DNA of 64,000 nt from positions 10,212-74,211 of the forward strand of contig JALWRH010000027.1 of the NCBI GenBank assembly GCA_026994195.1, read 5' to 3'. Position 1 is the first letter of the stretch, and each line of letters opens with the position of its first letter. Origin of the DNA: Sedimenticola sp. GTDB taxonomy: Bacteria; Pseudomonadota; Gammaproteobacteria; Chromatiales; Chromatiaceae. Positions 37,911-49,833 of this stretch are shown here, piece by piece. The translations under genes were made by a program, and so were the position numbers. Under the pieces are notes generated by a model. The model made no database searches. It was given only the letters and a program-made list of their open reading frames with translations, and had not been told where the DNA came from.

Positions 37911-38000
37911 ATCACTTGTGCAGCCAATTCCAGGAAATGTATCGAGAAAATATTCTACAGAATAATCAATGATTTGCCATCATTTTCAGTAGAAACGGAT

Positions 38001-38741
38001 TCATACCATGTACATGCCGCCGTTCACATGAAGGGTGGTGCCGGTCACATAGGCGGCATCTTCGGAAGCAAGAAAAGCGACGGCAGCGGCGATTTCTTCG
38101 GCGGAACCCAGGCGTCCCAGGGGAATGGCGGACAGCAGCGCATTCCGCTGGGCTTCCGGCAGTTCCCGGGTCATGTCCGTATCGATGAAACCCGGCGCCA
38201 CTGCATTCACGGTGATGCCCCGGGAGCCGATTTCCTGAGCCAGGGATTTGGTGAAGCCCAGCATACCCGCCTTGGCTGCGGAATAATTTGTCTGCCCCGC
38301 GTTGCCGCTGCTGCCTACCACCGAGGCGATATTGACGATGCGGCCGCCCCTGGCCTTCATCATCCCCCGAATGCAGGCTTTGCATACCCGGTAAAGAGAA
38401 CTAAGGTTGGTGTTGATCACTGCATCCCATTCTTCGGGTTTCATGCGCAGGAGCAGGTTGTCCCGGGTAATGCCTGCGTTATTCACCAGCACGGTGACAG
38501 GGCCATACTGATCGGCAATGGCGCCGATGACCTCAGTGACGGAATCGTCATCGGAGACATCCAGCTTCATGCCCTGGCCCTGGATGCCCGCTTCCCCGAA
38601 ATAGCGGCTGATGGCTTCAGCGCCACCATCAGAAGTGGCGGTGCCGATGACCGTCATGCCATCGGCGCCCAGGCGGGTGGCGATGGCGCGGCCGATTCCC
38701 CGGCTGGCGCCGGTTACCAGGGCGATAGTCTTGTCAGGCAT
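38001..38741 (-). CDS. fabG: 3-oxoacyl-ACP reductase
   Basis: A protein of 246 residues from ATG 38741. It is a short-chain dehydrogenase with the NADPH site TGASRGIG (10-17), NNAGITRD, and the catalytic Ser...YSAAK. It reduces 3-oxoacyl-ACP. It overlaps the fabD stop by 8 bases. Confidence 0.95.
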   Translation of the reverse strand: MPDKTIALVTGASRGIGRAIATRLGADGMTVIGTATSDGGAEAISRYFGEAGIQGQGMKLDVSDDDSVTEVIGAIADQYGPVTVLVNNAGITRDNLLLRMKPEEWDAVINTNLSSLYRVCKACIRGMMKARGGRIVNIASVVGSSGNAGQTNYSAAKAGMLGFTKSLAQEIGSRGITVNAVAPGFIDTDMTRELPEAQRNALLSAIPLGRLGSAEEIAAAVAFLASEDAAYVTGTTLHVNGGMYMV

Positions 38742-39675
38742 TGCAGGCCTCCAGTGCTTTTTCCAGGGATGCCGGATCCAGTACCGGCAGGAAAGTAAGT
38801 GTTTTGTCGATGCGTTTGCCCAGGCCGGTGAGTACCTTGCCCGGTCCGGGTTCCAGGAGTTGTTCCACACCCTGAGCCTTCATGGCCTGGATGGTCTCCA
38901 CCCAGCGCACAGGTTGGTAGAGTTGTTTTACCAGCTTGTCGCGGATGGCGTCAGCACTGTCGGCCGCCGCCACGTCCACGTTGTGCAAGACAGGAATGAC
39001 TGGCATTTGCACGTCCACACCCGAAAGCATGGCTGCCAGTTCCTCGGCAGCGGGCTTCATCAGGGCGCAATGGGAAGGTACGCTCACAGGCAGCAGCAAG
39101 GCGCGCCTGGCGCCGGCATCCTTGGCCAGGCTGATGGCCCGTTCCACCGCCGCTTTGTTGCCGGCGATGACCACCTGACCCGGCGAATTGAAATTGACGG
39201 CTTCTGCAACCTCGTCCTGGGCAGCCTCCTGGCACAGGGCGGTTACTGCAGCGTCATCCAAACCGAGAATAGCTGCCATGGCCCCTTGCCCGGCAGGCAC
39301 GGCTTGTTGCATGAAGCGCCCGCGGGCAGCCACCAGCTGCACGGCATCGGCAAAGTCCAGAGCGCCCGCAGCGGTCAGGGCGCTGTACTCACCAAGACTG
39401 TGCCCGGCCATGACATCACCCTCGGGACCGCCCTGCTTCCGCCACAGGCGGTACACGGCAATACCGGCTGCCAGCATGGCGGGCTGGGTGTTTTCGGTCT
39501 GGTTCAAGGCTTCCGCCGGCCCTTCACTGGCCAGGGTCCAAAGATCTTGCCCCAGGGCATCGGACGCTTCTTCGAAGGTTTCCCGAATCGAGGAAAACTG
39601 TTCCGCCAGCCCTCCCAGCATGCCTACGCTCTGGGATCCCTGTCCGGGAAAAATGATCGCTGTCAGTTTGCTCAT
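38734..39675 (-). CDS. fabD: Malonyl-CoA:ACP transacylase
   Basis: A protein of 313 residues. The FPGQGSQ motif begins at residue 9 and the catalytic S93 lies in GHSLGEYSA; VPSHCALM holds the conserved His. It moves malonyl groups onto AcpP. It sits 14 bases downstream of fabH. Confidence 0.95.
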   Translation of the reverse strand: MSKLTAIIFPGQGSQSVGMLGGLAEQFSSIRETFEEASDALGQDLWTLASEGPAEALNQTENTQPAMLAAGIAVYRLWRKQGGPEGDVMAGHSLGEYSALTAAGALDFADAVQLVAARGRFMQQAVPAGQGAMAAILGLDDAAVTALCQEAAQDEVAEAVNFNSPGQVVIAGNKAAVERAISLAKDAGARRALLLPVSVPSHCALMKPAAEELAAMLSGVDVQMPVIPVLHNVDVAAADSADAIRDKLVKQLYQPVRWVETIQAMKAQGVEQLLEPGPGKVLTGLGKRIDKTLTFLPVLDPASLEKALEACNA

Positions 39676-39689
39676 GATGGGATCTGGAA

Positions 39690-40670
39690 TCAGTATTTGA
39701 GAAGGATGGAGCCCCAGGTGAAACCACCACCGAAAGCTTCCAGCAACAAGGTTTCACCGCGCTTGATGCGCCCGTCGCGCACAGCGGTGTCCAGGGCCAG
39801 GGGTACAGAGGCGGCAGAGGTATTGCCATGATCGTGTACCGTGACCACGACGTTGTCCATGTCCATGGACAGCTTACGTGCCGTGGCCTTGATGATTCGG
39901 ATATTGGCCTGATGCGGCACCAGCCAGTCGATATCGGTTTTTTTCATCTCATTGGCAGCCAGGGTCTCGTCCACGATGCGCCCCAGGGTGTTGACCGCCA
40001 TTTTGAACACTTCATTGCCCTTCATCTGCATGAAATGGGGATCGCCACCGGATTCCACCTCCACGTCGAACCCCTTGGATACACCGCCAGGCACATGCAA
40101 CAGCTCTTCATAGGCGCCATCCGCATGCAAATGCGTGGAAAGGATACCCGGTTCGTCTGAAGCTTCCAGCACCATGGCGCCGGAACCGTCCCCAAACAGG
40201 ATACAGGTGCCCCGGTCTGTCCAGTCGATAATGCGCGACAGGGTTTCCGCCCCTACTACCAGCGCGGTGCGTGCGGCGCCCGTCCTGATGAACTTGTCCG
40301 CCACGCCCATGGCATACACGAAGCCGGTGCATACCGCCTGGATATCAAAGGCGGCGCACCCGTGATTGCCCAGACGCTGCTGCAACAGGCAGGCGGTACT
40401 GGGAAAGATCTTGTCCGGCGTGGTGGTGGCAACGATGATCAAATCCAGGTCTTCAGCCGTCTTTCCCGCCGCTTCCAGGGCACGCCGGGCTGCCTGCTCG
40501 GCAAGATCACAGGTGGTTTGACCGTCTTCTGCAATGTGGCGCTTGCGAATGCCGGTGCGTTCCTGGATCCACTGGTCGGAAGTTTCCACCATCTTTTCCA
40601 GATCCTGATTGCTGAGCACTTTTTCCGGCAGATAGCTGCCCGTACCTGTAATTCTTGAATACACACTCAT
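39690..40670 (-). CDS. fabH: 3-oxoacyl-ACP synthase III
   Basis: A protein of 326 residues. Active-site C114 ([11 protein letters not shown]), with VPHQANIRI and DHGNTSAAS supplying the His and Asn of the FabH triad. It starts fatty-acid synthesis from acetyl-CoA and malonyl-ACP. The ATG overlaps the plsX stop codon. Confidence 0.95.
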   Translation of the reverse strand: MSVYSRITGTGSYLPEKVLSNQDLEKMVETSDQWIQERTGIRKRHIAEDGQTTCDLAEQAARRALEAAGKTAEDLDLIIVATTTPDKIFPSTACLLQQRLGNHGCAAFDIQAVCTGFVYAMGVADKFIRTGAARTALVVGAETLSRIIDWTDRGTCILFGDGSGAMVLEASDEPGILSTHLHADGAYEELLHVPGGVSKGFDVEVESGGDPHFMQMKGNEVFKMAVNTLGRIVDETLAANEMKKTDIDWLVPHQANIRIIKATARKLSMDMDNVVVTVHDHGNTSAASVPLALDTAVRDGRIKRGETLLLEAFGGGFTWGSILLKY

Positions 40671-41698
40671 GCCGGTTTCCTCAGGGTTTCCAGGTGACGG
40701 GTGACGCCCTCTTCTATCCGTGCGGCAATGTCCGCACGCACGGTCTTGGCTGCTATGTCTATGGCATGGGCATAACCCAGCGCGTCGGTTCCACCATGAC
40801 TCTTCACTACTACGCCACGCAGCCCCAGCAGACTTGCACCATTGTAACGGCGCGGGTCGATACGCCGGCTCAAGCCCTTGAGTACGGGCAAGGCAAACAA
40901 CGCGGACAGTTTGGTCAGAAAATTGCGGCTGAAGCCTTCCTTGAGATTGCCACGAATCATTTTGGCCACGCCTTCGCTGGTCTTGAGGGCGACATTGCCG
41001 ATAAAGCCGTCCGTAACCACGATATCCACCTCTTGATTGAGATAGATATCATCGCCTTCCACATAGCCGATGTAGTTCAAGGCCGCATCCCGCAACAGTT
41101 CATGAGCGCCTTTCACCTGTTCATTGCCCTTGATTTCTTCCTGGCCAATGTTCAGCAAGCCCACCTTGGGGTTGGCCACGTCGTCCACGACGCTCACCAG
41201 TTCAGAACCCATGACGGCAAACTGGAACAGGTGCTCGGCCGTGCAATCCACGTTGGCGCCAAGATCCAGCATCCAGGTGCGCCCATTGACGGCGGGCAAA
41301 GCCGTTATGATGGCGGGCCGGTCCACATTGGGCAGCATCTTCAGCACGAAACGCGCCGTGGCCATCAGCGCTCCGGTATTGCCCGCGCTCACGCAGGCAT
41401 CAGCCTCTCCGGACTTCACCAGGTTCAAGGCGACACGCATGGAAGAGTCTTTCTTTTTACGCAATGCCTGGGAAGGCAGCTCATCCATCTCCACTTCCTG
41501 GGATGCGGAATGGATGGAAAGACGGTCGGGCAGACGTCCCTTGTGGGGAAGATGCTCGCGTATGGCTTCCTCCCGCCCCACCAGGATCAGCGATTGGGCA
41601 GGATGCTCCCGGAGATAATTGAGGGCGGCCGGAACTACGACGGATACGCCGTGATCACCACCCATGGCATCCAGGGCTATGGTAATTTCTTGCTTCAC
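40667..41698 (-). CDS. plsX: Phosphate acyltransferase PlsX
   Basis: A protein of 343 residues. A GTG start at 41698 is chosen because GGAG lies 8 bases upstream and the protein then starts [17 protein letters not shown], as PlsX does. A TTG at 41725 is possible but would be unusual. PlsX makes acyl-phosphate for phospholipid synthesis. It is 64 bases downstream of rpmF, in the conserved order yceD-rpmF-plsX-fabH. Confidence 0.93.
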   Translation of the reverse strand: MKQEITIALDAMGGDHGVSVVVPAALNYLREHPAQSLILVGREEAIREHLPHKGRLPDRLSIHSASQEVEMDELPSQALRKKKDSSMRVALNLVKSGEADACVSAGNTGALMATARFVLKMLPNVDRPAIITALPAVNGRTWMLDLGANVDCTAEHLFQFAVMGSELVSVVDDVANPKVGLLNIGQEEIKGNEQVKGAHELLRDAALNYIGYVEGDDIYLNQEVDIVVTDGFIGNVALKTSEGVAKMIRGNLKEGFSRNFLTKLSALFALPVLKGLSRRIDPRRYNGASLLGLRGVVVKSHGGTDALGYAHAIDIAAKTVRADIAARIEEGVTRHLETLRKPA

Positions 41699-41762
41699 AA
41701 AAGAAACTCCGGAAGTTTTCAGCAAACGACCGGAGTCTGTTTCCTACCGACTGGGTACATTT

Positions 41763-41933
41763 TCAGTCGTTGACTACCTTGCGGCCGCGATAGAAACCAT
41801 CCGGACTTACATGGTGGCGCAAGTGGGTTTCACCGGAAGTGGGATCGATGGAAAGCGTTTCAGGCTTGAGTGCATCGTGTGAACGACGCATGCCACGCCT
41901 GGATGGGGTTTTACGGCTTTTCTGTACGGCCAT
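41763..41933 (-). CDS. rpmF: 50S ribosomal protein L32
   Basis: A 56-residue basic protein ([20 protein letters not shown] at the N-terminus, then [18 protein letters not shown]), of the expected length for L32. It lacks the four zinc cysteines found in some L32 proteins, like the E. coli form. It lies 21 bases after yceD and is clearly co-transcribed. Confidence 0.95.
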   Translation of the reverse strand: MAVQKSRKTPSRRGMRRSHDALKPETLSIDPTSGETHLRHHVSPDGFYRGRKVVND

Positions 41934-41954
41934 GGGACTATCTCCTGCAATTTC

Positions 41955-42479
41955 TCAATTGTGGTTTTCGCTGCCCTTGAGTTTGGCAAGGACGGCGAAA
42001 GGGTTGTCTTGTTCCTGTTCGGCTGGTGGATTCTGCTTTTCCTCAACATGAATAGAACAGTTCACATCAGCATGTCTGGGTGAAGCAGGAATCGCCAGTA
42101 GCAACTCGTCTTCTATCAATGCCGCAATATCCAGGTATTCTTCCTCGCCCAGCAGCAATGGATCCAGGTCCTTTGGCAACTGCTCGGCCTCAGTAGGACC
42201 ACTGACCAGCGCCAGAAGCGTGTGAGCATCCACATCCAATGTCATATCGGACAGGCAACGCTGGCACTCCAGCACCAACTGCGCTTTGACGCCAAGATCC
42301 ACTGTGGAACGGCGACTCTCATCCTTGCCAAAACGCAAAGTGAAGAGCGCTGCAGGTGTCGTATCCTGCAACAAAGCCGCAAGACGCGGCAATGCATCCA
42401 CGGGAAGACTGCCGGAAAGGGTTTTCCCCTCCTCGGCAAGCCGCCTGGGATCCACTCGATCAGGAATACGCTGCGACAT
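41955..42479 (-). CDS. yceD: YceD/DUF177 family 23S rRNA accumulation protein
   Basis: A protein of 174 residues with the DUF177 core (ECQRCLSDM near the middle and EDELLLAIPASPRH later), directly upstream of rpmF as in most bacteria. The family is needed for normal 23S rRNA levels. Confidence 0.9.
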   Translation of the reverse strand: MSQRIPDRVDPRRLAEEGKTLSGSLPVDALPRLAALLQDTTPAALFTLRFGKDESRRSTVDLGVKAQLVLECQRCLSDMTLDVDAHTLLALVSGPTEAEQLPKDLDPLLLGEEEYLDIAALIEDELLLAIPASPRHADVNCSIHVEEKQNPPAEQEQDNPFAVLAKLKGSENHN

Positions 42480-42552
42480 AAGCGGCGTATGATATTGAAA
42501 AACACCTTTCAGGTCAAAGTCTTTTCCATTGATCTGACGGGTATTTCGGCAA

Positions 42553-42569
42553 GCCGGGGATACCCCGGC
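42553..42569 (-). terminator. Hairpin after iscR
   Basis: GCCGGGG (42553-42559) and CCCCGGC (42563-42569) form a perfect 7-base stem in the 134-base iscR-yceD gap. No T-run follows on the minus strand, so termination is uncertain. Confidence 0.35.
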
Positions 42570-42613
42570 CAGGCATTCTCAGCAGTGGGGCAGTCTCCTG
42601 CCCGCACAATCGC

Positions 42614-43087
42614 TCAGGCCGCCTTGCCTGTCATTTCATCCACCAGGTGATCGGCCTTGTGCTTGTCGCAGCCGGCATCAGAGTTGCGGCCACGCTCCAC
42701 CAGATCAGCCAACGTGATTTCTTCCAGGAAATCATAGATTTGGCGACTCAGATCATCCCACAGGCTGTGGGTCAGGCAACGCTGACCGCCACGGCAGTCC
42801 TGCTTTCCCTGGCAACGGGTGAACTCCACCCATTCATCCACGGCGCAGATGATATTGGCGATGGAAATCTCGTCCGCTTCACGGCCAAGGAAGTAACCAC
42901 CACCGGGACCACGAACGCCGCGCACCAGTTTTTTTGCACGCAGCGCGGCAAACAGCTGCTCCAGATAAGAAAGGGAGATTCCCTGGTTCTCGGAAATATC
43001 CGCAAGAGTGACGGGGCCGTCCTGACCATTGAGGGCCAGATCCAGCATGGCAGTAACCGCATAGCGGCCTTTGGTTGAAAGTCTCAT
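42614..43087 (-). CDS. iscR: IscR-type Rrf2 iron-sulfur regulator
   Basis: A protein of 157 residues. The winged HTH occupies the first 60 residues ([19 protein letters not shown]). The three cluster-binding cysteines fall at 92, 98 and 104 ([10 protein letters not shown]...RCLTH), the same numbers as in E. coli IscR. IscR senses Fe-S status and represses isc genes. No iscS, iscU or other isc gene is nearby: the next genes are yceD on one side and a DUF1249 gene on the other, so this is an orphan copy or the isc operon has moved. Confidence 0.88.
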   Translation of the reverse strand: MRLSTKGRYAVTAMLDLALNGQDGPVTLADISENQGISLSYLEQLFAALRAKKLVRGVRGPGGGYFLGREADEISIANIICAVDEWVEFTRCQGKQDCRGGQRCLTHSLWDDLSRQIYDFLEEITLADLVERGRNSDAGCDKHKADHLVDEMTGKAA

Positions 43088-43144
43088 GTTCTCAGATCCT
43101 CTTCATCTGTTAACGTGGAAATACACACACGTTCTTGATTTTCT

Positions 43145-43211
43145 GTAGGTCGGGCTTCAGCCCGGCACCAGCTGCCATAACGGAGCAATGTCGGACTGAA
43201 GTCCGACCTAC
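43145..43211. repeat. REP-like paired inverted repeat
   Basis: Two hairpins in mirror orientation: an arm starting GTAGGTCGGGCTTCAGCCC, about 20 spacer bases holding AGCTGCCATAA, and an arm ending GACTGAAGTCCGACCTAC. The ends are inverted copies of GTAGGTCGG. It lies upstream of iscR. It is the full-length form of the family seen also at 51593 and 56208. Confidence 0.8.
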
Positions 43212-43319
43212 GGATTCTATGTTTTCAAGGTTCGATGACTGGCCTGCAACAGGCTCAATCAGCACCTCTTTTTGTAAGTGATTATAACACAGTAAATTAC
43301 TAGGGAATTAAGAATAGCA

Positions 43320-43793
43320 TTAACCATGCATTTTAGTCAAGAATTGTTCGGGAGCCTCGAACCGGTGTCCCTGAAGCACACAGAAGCCCAGCCATTTGGA
43401 CAGAAAGACATTCATCTTCCATTTGTTGTACAGGCTGGGATGCTGGTAGATGGATTCAACGGGCAGGATATGTTGCCGGAGCCGTATCACCTCGATCTGA
43501 TGCGCATCGTGGTAAACACGCAGGACAGCGTCCGGGTCCGCCTCCTGCCCTTCCCTGTGGGAGAAATAATAGGTGATATGCAGCATCGTGGTATAGGGAG
43601 TCTGTTCCAGAACCTCAAGGTACAGATCCATATGCCCGGGACGGCAGGAAGCGCTCTTCCCTTCCAATCTGTCCAGATCCGGCGCCAGCTGCAGCAGAAG
43701 CGCATAGTTTTCCTCGCACAGGTCCAGGAGATCGCCCACAGTGGGTGAGCGATTGAGCAGCTTTCCGATTTGTGAAATCCAGGGATATTGCAT
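43320..43793 (-). CDS. DUF1249 family protein (YqiB-like)
   Basis: A protein of 157 residues when started at ATG 43793, which puts LCEENYALLLQLAPDL at the usual N-terminal position. A start at 43880 would abut a repeat and add 29 unrelated residues. Conserved blocks include YTTMLHITYYFS, RVYHDAHQIEVIR and KWKMNVFLSKWLGFCVLQGHRFE. The function of the family is unknown. It is isolated between repeats, with no clear operon partner. Confidence 0.8.
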   Translation of the reverse strand: MQYPWISQIGKLLNRSPTVGDLLDLCEENYALLLQLAPDLDRLEGKSASCRPGHMDLYLEVLEQTPYTTMLHITYYFSHREGQEADPDAVLRVYHDAHQIEVIRLRQHILPVESIYQHPSLYNKWKMNVFLSKWLGFCVLQGHRFEAPEQFLTKMHG

Positions 43794-43880
43794 GAGCCTG
43801 TTGCGAATGTCTCCTTCTGAGACCGGACGTTCCAAGATAGAAAGTCCATAGACTGCGTAATTTAACACGCCGCACATCAA

Positions 43881-43902
43881 GTCGGGCTGAAACCCGACCT
43901 AC
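43881..43902. repeat. REP-like hairpin
   Basis: GTCGGGCTGAAACCCGACCTAC, one arm of the dispersed family, with a 6-base stem GTCGGG/CCCGAC. With the copy at 43948 it forms a pair facing the opposite way to the other pairs. Confidence 0.7.
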
Positions 43903-43947
43903 GACAACAGGTTATGCGCTCAGAACAGATAAGGAAGAAACGGCAGC

Positions 43948-43968
43948 AGGTCGGGCTTCAGCCCGACA
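43948..43968. repeat. REP-like hairpin
   Basis: CAGGTCGGGCTTCAGCCCGAC, a stem of GTCGGGCT/AGCCCGAC with a TC loop; second member of the inverted pair with 43881-43902. Confidence 0.7.
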
Positions 43969-44024
43969 ATTCAGGAAGCAGATGGGCAAGGTCAAGTGAC
44001 GCCGGAGCCGAGGAGCACATCTGC

Positions 44025-44142
44025 CCGTACATCCTGTACATCGCCGCTCCTGCGCATGACCTCCATGGATGGAGGAAATGCTGGAACCGTCAGGAACGGT
44101 TCCAGTGCCCTGCGCCCGCGGCATACCGTACATCCTGTACAT
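44025..44142. repeat. Composite hairpin block bounded by a 17-base direct repeat
   Basis: CCGTACATCCTGTACAT occurs at 44025-44041 and 44126-44142; each copy contains the inverted repeat GTACA-TCC-TGTAC. Between them lie CCTCCAT/ATGGAGG (44060-44075) and a perfect 10-base stem CTGGAACCGT/ACGGTTCCAG (44081-44105). The block fills most of the 405-base gap between the DUF1249 and thioredoxin genes, which holds no other gene. Confidence 0.65.
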
Positions 44143-44143
44143 A

Positions 44144-44172
44144 AGAAAAGCCGAAAGCTTGCGCTTCCGGCT
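44144..44172 (-). terminator. Rho-independent terminator after the thioredoxin gene
   Basis: On the minus strand, AGCCGGAAGC and GCTTTCGGCT pair around a 4-base loop (one mismatch), followed by a TTTTCTTA run. It lies 27 bases past the thioredoxin stop. Confidence 0.75.
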
Positions 44173-44198
44173 CTGCTGCTAGACAAAAGTAAAACCGG

Positions 44199-44579
44199 TC
44201 AGGCGTCAGCGGCATTTCCCTGCTGGGCTTCAGCGATCTGCTTTCTGACATCATCCATATCCAGGGTGGCGGCCTGTTCTACCAGTTGGCGGAAAGAGGC
44301 TTCCGGCAGAGCGCCCGCTTCACTGTATATGATGATCTGGTCACGGAAGATCATTAGGGTAGGAATAGAACGAATCTGGAAATGCGCGGCAATTTCCTGC
44401 TCGTCTTCTGTGTTGATCTTGGCAAAGACCACATCCTCAAAATCTTCGGAAACCTTTTCATAGGTAGGTGCAAAGCTTTTGCATGGGCCGCACCAGGGCG
44501 CCCAAAAGTCAATGATGACAAAAGCGTTGTTGTTGATGGTATCTTCAAAATTTTCTTTGTTCAGTTCGACTACAGCCAC
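44199..44579 (-). CDS. Thioredoxin-like protein
   Basis: A protein of 126 residues. The active site WCGPC lies at 29-33 (C30, C33), with cis-proline in RSIPTLMIF. No signal peptide, so it is cytoplasmic. The C-terminus extends about 15 residues beyond usual thioredoxins with an Ala/Gln-rich helical tail. It reduces protein disulfides. A clear terminator follows, and adk lies upstream with its own terminator, so it is a single-gene unit. Confidence 0.88.
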   Translation of the reverse strand: MAVVELNKENFEDTINNNAFVIIDFWAPWCGPCKSFAPTYEKVSEDFEDVVFAKINTEDEQEIAAHFQIRSIPTLMIFRDQIIIYSEAGALPEASFRQLVEQAATLDMDDVRKQIAEAQQGNAADA

Positions 44580-44645
44580 GCAAGGCCTCCGTTCTCTGGT
44601 TCAATGTATTTGGCCTGAATTATTCAGGTTCAGATGCCGCAGTAT

Positions 44646-44673
44646 AACAAAAACCGGGGTCAGACCCCGGTTT
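44646..44673 (-). terminator. Rho-independent terminator after adk
   Basis: Perfect arms AAACCGGGGT (44651-44660) and ACCCCGGTTT (44664-44673). On the minus strand the stem is followed by TTTTTGTT. Confidence 0.85.
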
Positions 44674-44696
44674 CAGTGAGTTTCAATGCAGGCGGT

Positions 44697-46629
<1,933 letters not shown>

Positions 46630-46633
<4 letters not shown>

Positions 46634-47235
46634 TCCGCCATCCCCCTGATCAGAGCTTTAAAACCTTCGGGATCCAGGGGTTGCTTTCCCGGAACCTCTT
46701 TGGTGATCACGCCGTAGGCGATGCCATGGCTGAGTTCCGCCATGCGGGATTGACGTGCACTGGTATCGATGTCGCTGACAGGCTTTCCACTCAAAGTGGT
46801 GATGGTCTGACGTTTCAGCTTCCTGTCGTATTTCACCAGGAAATGCCCCTGGGACCATCCCACCAGAGGGTTGACCAGACGGCGCCCGATGTCTTCCACG
46901 AAATAAATGCCATGTTCACCTGCCGTGGGCATCTGCATGTCAGATACCCGAACCGTCAGATCCCCCCGGGTGCCGCCAAGAAACGACAGTTCGATGACAG
47001 GTTGGTCGTAACTGCCTTTGATGACATCCAGCACCTCGAAACGTACCCAGGTGTGAATGGTTCGTTCTCCCGGGCCCTGCTCCACCCGGGTACCGATGAC
47101 CCGGCCTTCAAACACCAATTGGGCATCGCGGGTGATTTCCGCCATGTCCGCCAGTTTGATACTGGAGGCCAGCAACAGCCCCGGCATAAGGCAGATGACC
47201 AGCATCGGCCAGAATCTACTCAGAGTTTTTCGCAT
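46630..47235 (-). CDS. Exported protein co-expressed with the matrixin protease
   Basis: A protein of 201 residues from ATG 47235, with AAGGAAGG 9 bases upstream. It has a signal peptide or anchor (FWPMLVICLMPGLLLAS). The mature part is beta-rich, with AQLVFEGRVIGTRVEQG and FEVLDVIKGSY, a pattern found in proteins of unknown function that often precede matrixin-like proteases. No catalytic motif is visible. Translational overlap with the protease suggests a chaperone, inhibitor or substrate-presenting role. That is inference. Confidence 0.68.
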
Positions 47236-47355
47236 GATATCCATCCCTTCCTTGCAACTGATGCGGGTCCGCAAAGTGTCCCCCATCATTGCTGAAGGTC
47301 AGCAATCATGCGAGGCAGCGCTACGGAATTGCAACACCTGTAACCAATACTAGCA

Positions 47356-47388
47356 GGAAGCAGCGAACGCAGGTTGTGCGCTGCTTCC
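47356..47388. terminator. Hairpin in the gap between htpG and the 46630 gene
   Basis: GGAAGCAGCG (47356-47365) and CGCTGCTTCC (47379-47388) form a 10-base stem with a 13-base loop, 40 bases beyond the htpG stop. There is no T-run, so termination is tentative. Confidence 0.4.
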
Positions 47389-47427
47389 CGCCAGAGAACC
47401 TGCCTGAACTCACCCGTTCAGGGCTGA

Positions 47428-49335
47428 TTATTCAGACAGATCCAGCATCAAACGGTTCAACCGGTGTACGAATCCAGCCGGATCCTCCAGTTGACCGCCT
47501 TCCGCCAGCAGACTCTGATCATAAAGCAGGCGCGCCAGTTCAGCAAAACGCTGATCCTCCTTTTCCTGTTCCAGCCGCTCTACCAGAGGATGCTCCAGGT
47601 TCAGCTCCATAATGGGCGTAGGCATGGGCGCATCCTGCCCCAGCTGCTTGAGCACCCGGGCCAGATTCTGGCTCATGTCGTACTCGTCCACCACCAGGCA
47701 GGCGGGTGAATCCACCAGGCGGCTGGATACGCGCACCTCTTTGATCTTGTCGCCCAAAGCTTCCTTGATGCGTTCCAGCAGGGGCTTGTGCGCTTCGGCG
47801 ACTTTTTCCAGCTGCTCCTTCTCTTCCTCGTCTTCCAGTTCGCCCAGATCCAGTTGGCCTTTGGTGACAGACTGGAAGGACTTGCCCTTGTACTCATCCA
47901 GGTGGGACATGAGCCATTCATCCACCCGGTCGGTCATGAGCAGCACCTCGATATCCTTCTTCTTGAAGATTTCCAGGTGCGGGCTGTTGCGCGCAGCGGC
48001 CAGGGAGTCAGCAGTGATGTAATAGATCTTCTCCTGCTTTTCCGCCATACGCTCGATGTATTCATCCAGGGAAACGGTCTCCCCGTCTCCTTCGGACTTG
48101 GTGGTGGCGAAACGGAACAGGCCCGCAATGCGCTCCTTGTTGGCGAAATCCTCCGCAGGTCCTTCCTTGAGCACCTTGCCAAACTGCTCCCAGAAAACCT
48201 TGTACTTGTCTGCTTCGTTCTTGGCCATTTTTTCCAGCAGGCCCAGAATGCGCTTCACATTGGCACTGCGGATGGTGTCGATCTTGCGGTTGTGCTGCAG
48301 CAGCTCACGGGACACGTTCAGGGGCAGGTCATCGGAATCCACTACGCCTTTCACGAAACGCAGATAGTGAGGCATAAGCTTGTCCGCCTCGTCCATGATG
48401 AATACCCGGCGCACATAGAGCTTGACGCCGTGTTTCTGCTCCCGGTCCCACAGATCAAAAGGCGCCTTGGAAGGGATGAAAAGCAAAGAAGTGTACTCGT
48501 TGTTGCCTTCCACCCGGTTATGCACCCAGGCCAGGGGGTCTTCGAAATCATGGGAGATGGACTTGTAGAAGTCCTTGTATTCCTCATCCGTGATCTCGGA
48601 CTTGTTGCGCATCCAAAGGGCCACGCCTTTGTTCACCTGCTCCCACTCGATCTCCTGATCCTTGTCTTCCTCATCTTCACCTATGGATTCTTTGGGCATC
48701 TCGATGGGAATGGTCAGATGGTCGGAGAACTTGTTGATGATCTGCCGCAGGCGCCAGCCATCCAGGAACTCTTTCTCATCCTCGCGCAGATGCAGGGTGA
48801 TCTCCGTGCCACGCTGGGCCTTCTCCACAGTTTCAATGCTGTAGCTGCCCTCGCCATCGGACTCCCAGCGTACACCGTGTTGCGGCTCCATGCCCGCCCG
48901 GCGGGTGGTCAGGGTCACCTTGTCGGCAACGATGAAGGCAGAATAGAAACCCACACCGAACTGGCCAATGAGCTGACTGTCCTGGGCGGCATCGCCGCTG
49001 AGGTTCTCCAGAAATTTCCTGGTGCCTGAACTGGCAATGGTGCCAATGGTTTCCATGACTTCCTCACGGCTCATGCCGATACCGTTGTCCGCCACCGTGA
49101 GGGTGCCGGCCTCCTTGTCCGTCCAGACCCTGATGTGCAGGTTCGGATCATCCTCGAACAAGGCATCATCGGACAGGGCCTCGAAACGCAGCTTCTCTGC
49201 TGCATCGGAAGCATTGGAAATCAGCTCGCGCAGGAAAATCTCCTTGTTACTGTACAGGGAGCGGATCACCAGGTTCAGCACCTGGCTGACTTCCGCCTGA
49301 AACTCCATGGTTTCCTTGTGTGCTTCTACGGTCAT
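47428..49335 (-). CDS. htpG: Chaperone HtpG (Hsp90)
   Basis: A protein of 635 residues, of normal length. The N-terminal GHKL ATPase has [20 protein letters not shown] and [11 protein letters not shown]; the middle domain has [10 protein letters not shown]. It folds and remodels client proteins. A Shine-Dalgarno CAGGAG lies before ATG 49335. No clear sigma32 promoter could be assigned by eye. Confidence 0.95.
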   Translation of the reverse strand: MTVEAHKETMEFQAEVSQVLNLVIRSLYSNKEIFLRELISNASDAAEKLRFEALSDDALFEDDPNLHIRVWTDKEAGTLTVADNGIGMSREEVMETIGTIASSGTRKFLENLSGDAAQDSQLIGQFGVGFYSAFIVADKVTLTTRRAGMEPQHGVRWESDGEGSYSIETVEKAQRGTEITLHLREDEKEFLDGWRLRQIINKFSDHLTIPIEMPKESIGEDEEDKDQEIEWEQVNKGVALWMRNKSEITDEEYKDFYKSISHDFEDPLAWVHNRVEGNNEYTSLLFIPSKAPFDLWDREQKHGVKLYVRRVFIMDEADKLMPHYLRFVKGVVDSDDLPLNVSRELLQHNRKIDTIRSANVKRILGLLEKMAKNEADKYKVFWEQFGKVLKEGPAEDFANKERIAGLFRFATTKSEGDGETVSLDEYIERMAEKQEKIYYITADSLAAARNSPHLEIFKKKDIEVLLMTDRVDEWLMSHLDEYKGKSFQSVTKGQLDLGELEDEEEKEQLEKVAEAHKPLLERIKEALGDKIKEVRVSSRLVDSPACLVVDEYDMSQNLARVLKQLGQDAPMPTPIMELNLEHPLVERLEQEKEDQRFAELARLLYDQSLLAEGGQLEDPAGFVHRLNRLMLDLSE

Positions 49336-49491
49336 GTGCAGAAAACTCCTGATAAGTTGAGGTTGCTGATAAGTTTTAGGTTATAGAATCGAAGCTTACC
49401 TTGGGGCGGCGCAGGTAAAATTCAACCCCATCCTGAAAAATCTTCTCAATCTGCCATACTTGAGCGAAGTTCTCTGTTTTCGGAAAGCGCT

Positions 49492-49773
49492 ATGCCCAAA
49501 TTCCGCAGGATCCTTTTTCTGGCCTGCCTGGTGTTGCTGCCCCTGCAGCAGGCCCAGGCATTTTTCTGTTTTCGCTTCGCCATGGGCGCTGCCAGTCATG
49601 ACCGGGGTCCCCGTCATGGGTTCGGCTCCCGCGCCTATCCCGCCGCGCCCCATCCCTCATGGTATCTGCGCAACAGGCCGCCACCGGCCCCTTACCCTTC
49701 GCCCTATTCCCTGGCACCTGCCATGTCCCCTGCCCCGGATCTGACCATTCCCACACGCCAACCCGGTATGTGA
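49492..49773 (+). CDS. Small exported Pro-rich protein
   Basis: A protein of 93 residues with a signal peptide (FRRILFLACLVLLPLQQAQA) and a short mature part rich in Pro, Ala, Tyr and Arg (NRPPPAPYPSPYS). GGAAAG lies 5 bases before ATG. No domain is recognised, and low complexity makes it a weaker call. It lies between htpG and lpd. Confidence 0.5.
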   Translation: MPKFRRILFLACLVLLPLQQAQAFFCFRFAMGAASHDRGPRHGFGSRAYPAAPHPSWYLRNRPPPAPYPSPYSLAPAMSPAPDLTIPTRQPGM

Positions 49774-49833
49774 TGCTTTTTCAAACCCGTTAGAATAAGT
49801 GGCTGTTGTGTAATTTCAGCCTGAGGAACAATC

